Shown here in pieces: positions 8,117 to 17,100 of a stretch of 18,043 bases of DNA. The DNA lies in contig CAXHKQ010000332.1 of the NCBI GenBank assembly GCA_964017145.1, positions 1-18,043 on the forward strand. Direction: 5' to 3'. Every line of letters starts with the position of its first letter. Position 1 is the first letter of the stretch. Both the position numbers and the translations under genes were made by a program. A model generated the notes under the pieces. It was not told where the DNA came from. It did no database searches and was given only the letters and a program-made list of their open reading frames with translations. The stretch is from Agrocybe praecox. Lineage: Eukaryota > Basidiomycota > Agaricomycetes > Agaricales > Agrocybaceae.

Positions 8117-9588
8117 ATGTCGGGTTAGTAGATTTATGATTTGATTTTGGCGATGTTTCGATACTGTTTCATACCACTGTTACGATTTTGTTTCTCTTCA
8201 TTGCAGATCACAGTAAAGGGCGCGACAACAAAGTGGAAATACCACTCTTTCGTACCGAGGAAGGACGTTACTTGGCAACCTGTAAGCGTTCGCATTGTTC
8301 CAATCAGTATATACTTATTATTATTAACAACTATCTTCTATATGGCAGCGCTCGGCGATCCGCTCATCAAGGGCCTGACCGAAGTGGCCAACAGCCGGCC
8401 AACCGATCCAGTTGCGTTTCTAGCTAATTACCTGCACGGATTTTCGAAACATAAAGATACTGTTTTGCAGAGCTCCATCAATGCGGCGTCGTCAGCGGCA
8501 CCAGCCGCATCCGAGCTGGGCATGCAACCAACGTATACGGCAATAGTACCACAGGCTGAAACGGAATCGACCCGGACTGATGCCGTACAAGCATCATCTT
8601 CGACGGTGCCGACGACAGAGCCCGATATGTCGCCAACAGACGATACGCCGGAGCTGGCGCAGAGCAGCGACGATAGGGTAATGATGCAGCAACTGCGATG
8701 AACTATTTCGATTTTGGGCTATACCAATCGATTGCCCTCCGCAGGACGAACACGGCCAGAGTCTGCTGCACTTTGCGTGCGCCCGTGCCCACGAGCGCAA
8801 CGCACTCGGCCAGCTAATCGACGAGTCTGGCGTCAGTATCGCGTACCGTGACGAGCTGTACCGCACCGCTCGCGACGTCTCCTACCAGGCCAGTCAGCCG
8901 GCCAACGCCAGTGAGATCGATCGATACGTGCTGTCGCAGGCAGCGCAGGGCAACTTGGAGTTCTTCGAGCACCTGCTGCTCGAGGGCTACGATCACATCG
9001 GCGACGTGGAGGACGAGAATGGGGCGGGCATCGCGCAGATCGTGTCGCAGCGCAACCAGACGGGTGTGGTGCGGTTCCTCGCCACGCTCGAAGACTTTGA
9101 GGAGGCGCGCGAGCGACTGCACAGGGCGATCAGGCAGACGAATGTGGGTGAGGTGCGCGAACTTCTGGCCAGTGCGGACGGTGCTCGACTGGCACGGGCG
9201 AAGAACTATTACGGGCGAACGGCTATGCATTTGGCTGTGTTGTGCGAGAATGAGGACATTGTGGACATGATATCGACGCAGTTTCCGCGGACGCTGCGCC
9301 TCGGCGATAATGTGAGTATACGATTCAGAGTGCACACATCTCGGCGATGTAAGTTTAATTCGCCATTTCGAATTCATGCAGTTGGACCGAACACCGCTAC
9401 ACTTTGCTATGGGCGTTTCGAATGTGGAAGCACTCAGTCGCATTCTGATCAAGAACGGCGCCAAACGCGTCTTGAAGGATCTAAAAGGGCGGCAACCCAG
9501 CTATTATTTCATGAACAAAGCGGACATCAGCCGGCTCAAAGAGGAAGAAGAGGAGGATCATGAGGGCGAGCGCGATCGTCAGAACTAG
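8117..9588 (+). CDS. DPY-30-motif ankyrin-repeat protein, 5 exons
   Basis: Modelled exons: 8117-8123, 8207-8281, 8349-8677, 8745-9311 and 9382-9588, 1185 nt, 394 aa. Exon 1 supplies only ATG TCG G; its GTTAGT donor and the strong TTGCAG acceptor at 8206 agree in phase. Residues about 24-59 (YLATSLGDPLIKGL, then RPTDPVAFLANYLHGF) match the DPY-30 dimerisation motif found in DPY30, NME5 and AK7-type proteins, which docks onto partner helices in chromatin and axonemal complexes. A Ser/Thr/Pro-rich linker follows to about 137. Ankyrin repeats then include HGQSLLHFACARAHERN, YGRTAMHLAVLCENEDIV and LDRTPLHFAMGVSNVEAL, and the tail is Glu-rich. It is related to the upstream modules. Alternatively the 8207 exon is spliced from exon 13 of the upstream gene (donor 6316, same phase). 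Confidence 0.7.
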
Positions 9589-10067
9589 ATGCTACAGGCG
9601 TAGTATTAAGCATACAAATATTACCTACTCAATCTCAATCATAAAAAATAGCAGAAACATTCGTAGTGATAAACATGTAAATGAAAATATATATACAAAT
9701 ACAATATGAAATATTATGTGTGTAAGGAGAAGGAGATTCAAATGCTCAAGTTGTTCTAGTTCTTTAAAACTTATTTCGTTCGAGTACAAAACAACGTTAA
9801 GATCAAGGGGAATTGAGCACATCTATAAAACAATAGCCCATTAACCATATTATGATTTGTGAACAGATTCAATGCATTCCATATTCAACCTGTATACGAT
9901 ATACGCACACCAAACGATGCGTCCGGAATAATAACAACCACGACACCGCGATTGCTGCTCGCCGTGATCTTGAAAGCGTACACGGAAGCTCGTAAGTCGT
10001 AAACCTATGCCGCGCGCGATTCAATTCGACGACGATGAAAACCCAGTGACACACGCCGCACTGCATA
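9589..10067 (+). other. Probable 3' UTR of the DPY-30/ankyrin gene
   Basis: AT-rich stretch with no supported ORF. The first canonical AATAAA on the plus strand after the stop is at 10068-10073, implying a 3' UTR of about 490 nt. Earlier non-canonical signals could end the transcript sooner. Confidence 0.45.
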
Positions 10068-10073
10068 AATAAA
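10068..10073 (+). terminator. Candidate poly(A) signal for the plus-strand ankyrin gene
   Basis: AATAAA at 10068-10073, pointing toward the convergent minus-strand gene, whose own signal is at 10082-10087. Confidence 0.45.
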
Positions 10074-10081
10074 ATACGAAA

Positions 10082-10087
10082 TTTATT
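10082..10087 (-). terminator. Poly(A) signal of the secreted Ala-rich gene
   Basis: TTTATT on the plus strand (AATAAA on the minus strand), 47 nt beyond the TAG at 10134-10136. Confidence 0.65.
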
Positions 10088-10133
10088 ACTCATCATCATC
10101 GGACATGTGTAGTGTCAACACCCCCGCCGAACT

Positions 10134-10881
10134 CTATTGATGCGGCAATCCATAGGTCAAATGTCCCACCGCCGATGAGCCAGCAGACGGGGCCGATGAT
10201 GGGACCACCACCGATGGCACCAGCACCGCGGCCTGTCCAGCATGGTTCAGTGCGCTCGAAATGGCCTGATGCAGCTGTCCGATTGGCGATGCTACCGAGG
10301 CCACCGGTGCGGCCGGTACCACATGCGCCTTGAGTCCACCGCCCGCCTGCAGCAGGCTGCCGTGCACGCCGCTGATCAGTCCGTTCACCGAGGCCAGCGT
10401 GTCCTTGTGCAACACCGGATACGGGATCTGCACCGGCACCGGCACCGGCACAATGATCGGATTGCGCTTCAGCGAATCGACGACACGTCCGACCTTCGCT
10501 ACCTTGGCCGCTTTGACCGCCGCCAGGGCGGCCTTCTTCAGCGCCAACTTCTTGAGAACGACGCGAACGGGCGCCGTGATGATGCTGATCGCGGCCACTT
10601 TTTTGGCCTTCAGCGCGGCCCACGTCTTCCACAGTGCATCGGCCGTCTTGTGCTTGACGTCCGTGGCGACGGCCACATGGGCGATCACATGCGGTGCCGC
10701 GACGGCGGCCAGAGTGGCCTTGGCAGCGGCCACCTTGAGGACGGGGTGGCCGGCGGAGGGACCCGCAAGCATCGCACAGGCGAGCAACTGCAGACAAGAT
10801 AGAATTTTTGTATTTGTTCCTATGACAATTGAGCAGAATCTGCACGCTTACCAGAGTGACGAATAGCGATTTGATGTACAT
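10134..10881 (-). CDS. Secreted Ala/Val/Lys-rich low-complexity protein, 2 exons
   Basis: Minus-strand exons are 10881-10852 (MYIKSLFVTL) and 10787-10134, joined in phase 0 across a 64-nt intron with GTAAGC donor and TTGTCTGCAG acceptor. The product is 227 aa. The splice completes a classic signal peptide: a basic start, a hydrophobic core spanning the junction (LFVTL then LLACAMLA), and likely cleavage near GPSAG/HP. The mature protein is rich in Ala, Val and Lys, with helical repeats such as LKKLALKKAALAAVKAAK. A VPVPVPVQIPYPV segment, encoded by repeated CCGGTG units, follows, with a Gly/Ser/Pro-rich end. This composition is typical of insect cuticle or eggshell structural proteins, but I do not recognise a defined family. 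No Cys is evident in the mature part. Confidence 0.72.
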
Positions 10882-10945
10882 GTTGTCGTCGTGTTGTCGT
10901 TGGCTTTTTGATTTGATATACTTGGATGGATGACCCACAATTGAC

Positions 10946-10979
10946 TGATATCGATAGTGAAGAGTTTGACCTATATATA
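10946..10979 (-). promoter_or_regulatory. TATA box plus TCAGT initiator of the secreted-protein gene
   Basis: On the minus strand a TATATATA box (10979-10972) is followed by ATATCAGTCA, with the initiator A at 10946, 33 nt downstream of the first T of the box. This is the classical arthropod arrangement and predicts a 5' UTR of about 65 nt before the ATG at 10881. Confidence 0.7.
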
Positions 10980-11140
10980 CGCGACATACGACAATATTGT
11001 TCGGTACGAAGACCGGTGTCGAGATTAATTTCTTTTACGAAACTAACACGTTTGCCTCGAGTGTCGAGTATAGTGCACTGCACACACAGACATTCGCCGT
11101 CGGCTGAGAAAGTGAATGTTGGTACACCTAATCACCTGCA
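10972..11140 (+). promoter_or_regulatory. Possible divergent promoter for the first transporter 5' exon
   Basis: The TATATATA box is its own reverse complement, so it could also serve the plus strand, placing a start near 11003 ahead of the ATG at 11141. A second TATA-like word (GTATAG) lies near 11067. No clear TCAGT initiator was seen on this strand. Confidence 0.3.
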
Positions 11141-11174
11141 ATGACTACGCTGCGGTGTTTCGATGACACTTCAG
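11141..11174 (+). CDS. Candidate transporter first exon 1a
   Basis: ATG to donor TCAG|GTAAGT, 11 codons plus one base (MTTLRCFDDTS). Joining to 16799 gives ...DDTS-D-DRWGVRH, close to the acidic run before DRWG in the other forms. It lies 260 bp from the divergent minus-strand gene start. Confidence 0.45.
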
Positions 11175-14100
11175 GTAAGTCCAGCCATTGCGAATGCGGT
11201 GATAAGACAATGTTTATAGCCGATCAGTCATTTAGAATGGGATTTTACTGCACTATTGCACGATTGCAAGTAATGTTCGTATAGTACCATATAGTAAGTA
11301 TGATGTTCATGTCACCGTGCTGGCACGTTGACCGCACACTCACGCTCTGAGAATAATTAATTTCCACGTGATCGTCGCATGTGCTCTTGAACTCTACCGC
11401 AATAATGCAGGCATTGCCAAAAATTCCGGTGTGTGCGATCATGCGCGACACGAACGCGCAACATCATCAACTAGTAGTAATAGCGGCGTACATCAACGCA
11501 TGACAATACCGCCGCCACTTTATCAGTAAAAGTGTACATAGTATGTGCATACTACACCCTGCGTCAGAACTGATGTTACAGTTTTGGGGTATGTTTAAGG
11601 TATGAGTCAATGTCTTAAGAGCAGCCGTCCGATTAACTCGATTGCTTAAAATGAAAACGGCTAAGGGCGTCCAAATCGAGAAAAATGTAGTCATCAACCA
11701 AAAACTATCCTTATAATTTGGTATAAACTTCGAATGAATTGACATATTTACGATGTAACACTTGTTCTGCCGCTAGGTGTATGTACTCTATGTGAAGCAA
11801 ATTCGCGCGTACGCGACAAACATAAGCAATGCTAAACAATGCTTCGCCTCGCACACGGACTGCGTGTGTGTAGTGTGTGTATATACCTATATGTGTGCGA
11901 TTAAATCAATACAAAACACATGTTACACTATGTCCTATGTCATACTCTACGTACAAGTGCTACTGATTTGAACATTATAGCGCGCGTGCGTTGTTCGACG
12001 TCGCTCGTTGCGCGCAACAAGTGTTCTCCAAGTATAGTGCCGCATACGCACTTCATCACTATGTATCGGCTCAAATTAAAGTCTAGTAAAACACACACAC
12101 ACACACCGCACACACAGATACGACGAACACGGGCGCATTGATCATGCGGCGGCGTCGGCGGCGGCGGATTGCGCAAGGTAACTCCGAGCCGAGCCACAGC
12201 AGCGGCAGCAGCAGCAGCGGCAGCGTGCGGGCTCGGAACCAGAAGTTTATAAAATAAATGGTCAGTAAATAACAATAGCCAGTTTCGATTGCATTCAGAT
12301 CGCTGGCGCACGTTGTTGCGCGTGCACCCGCCCCGTGTGATTGAATTCGTGTGTACGTGTTTGTGTGTGTGTGTGTATTCTGTCCAGCACTCGCGCGGTT
12401 TCGCGGTTCGTCGTTTCGGAACAATTTGCTCAAGTGAATCGCATCGCGACACAATAGACCAGAACCAGCCGCAGCTATAATCAATGCACAACAGCTGGTG
12501 GTGACCACAAACATCGTCGATCATTCATCAGCAGCCACAGTGCTGGAGCGTCAGCAGTTCCGGCCAATCAACACGACATTGGCGACATCAGTCGGCATTC
12601 GGTGTTCGATCGATCCAGTGTATATCGACGAACAACGCGCAGTGTCGCAGTGACATTATCGCGTGCATCGCAGAATTATCATAACTGGTGCAACAGATCA
12701 CCAAAAAAATGGTTACGAAAACGTGGCGTATATCGGATTATGTGATCAAGAATGCAGTGGCCGATAAGAAAATACACAGTAAGTGAATGTGGAGAATAGC
12801 TTGCTGGTAGATGGAGCATTCAATGTGCATTGATTACAGCAACGGAATCTCGAAATCCAATGCACGCATGGTCGCGCATGTTACACTACCCGACAAAAGT
12901 CAACTTTTGGAACGATACTCGCATCTCGTATAAAATTTGTCATGCGTAATGTGCTCCTACAAACTAAAATCATTATTTTATTTTTTTAGACATAGGTTTT
13001 TGGTTGTGATTCTTTCAGTTTTTTTAAGGTGTATTATTAGCCAAATCTTGGGTTGGTCTAAAACAAAAAACTGTATCATATACCAATAGAAAGACAATTG
13101 AATAACATAAATTTCATCCTGATCCCAATTAACGAGTTATTCGGAGAAAACGTGTTTGTTTTCTTATGCACAAAAATACAATAAAATGCACCAAAAAATA
13201 TAAAAAATATAAAAATGCAATATACTTGATTCAATTTGATTTCATCATATTGCTGACTCAAATACTCAAATACACATCAATCAAGCTAATGCTGTTGGAA
13301 GTCTGTGGTTTCATTCCTTTATGATAGGCAATCAAAACTGGACAAACAACCATTTTATTCATACGAATGATAAATTCAACTGGATATTACTTTCTATTGA
13401 CAAATATCATTTATGCAGCATATTATGTATATTTTTATAAAACATCATTGTCTTCATTTCTACATCATGGAAAATGTTCACAACTTGTTTAGGTTTGAAT
13501 AACGACCAAATAACGAAAAAATTATACCGGAGATTTTCAATTAGGCATTCAATCCAGTCAGCTTTATAATGATACCCAATTTAATCGAGTATATTGATTT
13601 TTTTTAAATATATTTTTCGCTTGAAAAAATGTAATCGGAGTATGTGACCTAGAATAGCCGATAAAAAAATACACTGTAAGTATACGTGGGATAGCTCGAC
13701 GCATCAAATGTGCAGTGATAACAGCAACGGAAACTTACACACGTATTTAATCTCGAAATCCAATGCACCCATGGTCGCGCGCTTGTTATCGGATCGGTGT
13801 TGATATTGGAAGCTCAACTGGCTGGTCGACTGGTCGACAGTGATTGTAGATTGATAATAATTACCACAATAGAACAATGAAATCAATGCAATTATCTTGG
13901 AATGCTGTCGCTTTGTTGATACCGAGAAAGTGTGATCTGGCGTTGATTGCCGGCAGAAACTGCCGACATGTATGCACTCGCGGTTCACACGCGTCACTCA
14001 CAGACAGTCGCGCGGCAATTGTTCGCGAATGTGGAATGTTTGAATTGTACTGTGCTCTCTGTTCTGGTGACTAATTTCGCGTGTCTATGGGTGGTTGCGT

Positions 14101-17100
14101 GCGGTTGGAATTCGCCGTGCAAATTAGTGTCCAATCTGCAATCTGATTGCATCTGCATAGTAACGGTCGCTAACTGTTGGCGCAATAGTAGGTACTAAAT
14201 AATGAATGCGCGATGCAATGCTGCTGATTATGCTGACAAGCATGCAAACATGAGAGATAAGCCCGCGATTTACAGCTGCCGTTCCGATGTCTCTTTCGCT
14301 GTGTGGTGTGTGCATCCGTGCACGCTGCAATCTGCAAGCTGCGGCATAGTCGCTGGGCACCATCATTCGCATTTGGAAAGTACACATCGCGATCACATCC
14401 GACCGTCAGCTCACCATGCGCGCCACTCCCGCGCACGCATTCGCACACATACGACATACGACTGCGCGCGTACACGTACACACCACATTGCGGTATCTTC
14501 TTCGTCGTCGTTGGCATCGTCTTGGTACTATTCCATCATAAATAACGCTTGTGTATTCAAGTACAAGGTCTGCGGGAGTGCGCTCCTCTCGGAAATGGTA
14601 TGGTCTTCGTTGAGGTGGCGCGCTGCTCGCATTGTGGTCGTGGTCGGCAACGCATCCAAGCTGACAGAAAGACACAAACTACGAAGAGTCGCACCAGTTT
14701 CGCATACTGCACGGTTTAGGTTCATTGGAATATTTCAGAACTACTACATCACTGTTCAGATTTTATTCTCGATAAAATAAAAAATGGTGCGGAATCGACG
14801 TTTTGAAGATGGTAAATATGTGTTCGTATTTTGTTCTCAAGTCTGATAATAAGGTCACATGAATTGAATCGTATACGCAAAAATGTGTTTCATGTCAACA
14901 TTACAAAGGTCCGACTGCCCTTCAAGTTATTTGCTTATACAATATACTAACGATGTAAACAAAACAACAGACTTTTCAACAATAGCGACAGAATGTTAAT
15001 AACATATTTTGTGCACGTTTTATTGCACATTCTACCCTAGTCGCACAATAAAAATGCTAGTAGGAATTTCGTGTCTTTGAGAGCTGACTACTGATACGCA
15101 GAAAAAATCAAAATTCAGATTTCACGGTGATTGTGATTCACTTACGACTACGACGGACCTGCTCCGCTGCAGCGCGTGTCTATGCTCTAATCTATAAACT
15201 CGTTCCGACAACAAACTCGTTTCAACAAAATGTTTGTGGCCGGCAATGCATCCAAGCAGACAGAAAGGCACATTGCCCAGAGTAGCAAAAAATCTGCATA
15301 CACTACGGAGGTGTTTGCGACGAATCGGAAGAGTTGGAATATTTCAAACCGAACTGTATAATAACCACATCACTATTTTCGATAGATCATAATGGTGCGA
15401 AATCGACGTTTTGAAGATGGTAAATATTTGTTCGATGATTTAATTTTTTATCGAAAACTAACCAACCAAATGTTTATAATTGAATCGCATTAGCCGAACT
15501 TGTGTTTTTTGTGAAAACATTCGAATTCACATGATACAACAGAGGATTATTAATTATTACAAATTTCCAACTGACCTCTAAGTTATATTCAGGTGTATAT
15601 AGAGTAAATCGAACACTTTTCGTAAAACACTCGTTGAGGTGGTATTTTCCAATCGATTTCACTGGGTAACAAAAATCAAGTTATGGCGTTTATCGCCCTT
15701 CTGTATAAACTTTTCTGACGTGCTTTTATCTCCTAATCACGAATCCGAGAAGAAAAAATAATTTTCAGGAAGGCTTTCGAAGATAATGTATTTTTCGACA
15801 TGACCTCAGACAATTGCCCATATCTCTTGTTTTAATTTTCGTAGACCGATCTGCCACACATCAAATGAAAGCTTATTAAAAATGCTACAATTTATGTACA
15901 TATTGATTTTTAATAATGTTGATAGTTTCAGTGTTACCGAACAGCAAAAGTAGAAAATAGTGAGAAAAGTGCAAAAGTGATGAAAATAAAATCACGTAAA
16001 CTACGGTTTTGTTGATAAAATTCAAAATATCGCCGGTTTTCTTTTTATTGTTTGTTAGCTTGTGCTCTTGCGCATCTTTTGAATTCTAGTTCCCCCTACC
16101 AAATCCTGGATCCGCCACTGCTTCCCAGTAAGAGTAAAAAATCACAAAATCATACAATCGTAGAAAGCATGTGTGCTGCGCAAAGTGTCCGATTGAACTA
16201 ACTATCCTATGACCTATGATATACGAAGCAAACACGTGTGCTTATTTGTATCATATCAACACAATATGGATGGAATAAAAATACTACAATTTATAGTCAC
16301 AGAATATCGCTAATAATTATTTTGAAACATTGAGATTTGACTGCATGACAAAAAATATACTGAGGTCGTTATCCCCAAAAATGTGCGCATTCTTCGTTCT
16401 GCATATCACATCTGTTGATAAAATCGCTAACAGGGAAACATATTTAGAATAAACTATTCATGAGCTTTCAACAAGGCACTGCTCGAATTCCACGGTAATG
16501 ATCCGTTGATTGTGAGTCTCTCACAACTACGCCTCTGCACAGCAAAGTCATAGACTGATTGCGCGTGTATACGCTCCTCGAATCTATAAACTCGTACCGG
16601 CGGCACTCGGCATTTGAGAGCTGCACGTCGCCGACGCAACGCGAGATGTGCTGCCGCTTCCGACTGTGTCATCGCCGTCGTCGAAATGGCTACACCCCGA
16701 TCGACGATTCCGACCGTATTCAATACATTGATTCTCATCCATCCTAACTGAACAAAAATATTTCAATTATCCATTCCCTCTCTCCGCCCCTGCCGCAGAC
16801 GACCGCTGGGGCGTCCGCCACTTCCAGGCCTTCCTGCTCTTCCTCTGCCTGACGCTGGCCTACGCGAAGCGCGTCAATCTCACCGTCGGCATCGTCGCCA
16901 TGACCGATCGCATGAACGCCAACCCGGACTTTGAGGAGTACGACTGGGACCAGCAGACCCAATCGACCATCCTCAGCAGCTTCTTCTGGGGCTACGTCTT
17001 CACCCAGGTGCCAGCCGGCCAGCTGGCCGAGCGCTTCGGCCCCCGACTCGTCGTCTTCTATGCAATGCTCATCAGCTCGATGCTGACGCTGCTAACGCCG

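Noticed and set aside
8108..8123. 16-nt microexon (acceptor CACACAG, donor GTTAGT) spliced from exon 13 of the upstream gene
   Set aside because: Joining after the G at 6316 creates GAT TAA, an immediate stop. The segment makes sense only as a first exon.
10242..10866. Plus-strand ORFs of 178-186 codons opposite the secreted-protein gene
   Set aside because: Composition is that of reverse-complemented Ala/Val/Pro codons. The minus strand has the signal peptide, splice, TATA, initiator and poly(A) signal.
14202..14780. 192-codon plus-strand ORF overlapping first exon 1d
   Set aside because: His/Arg/Ser/Thr-rich translation without domains, and it runs through the duplicated promoter unit, whose second copy does not keep the frame.
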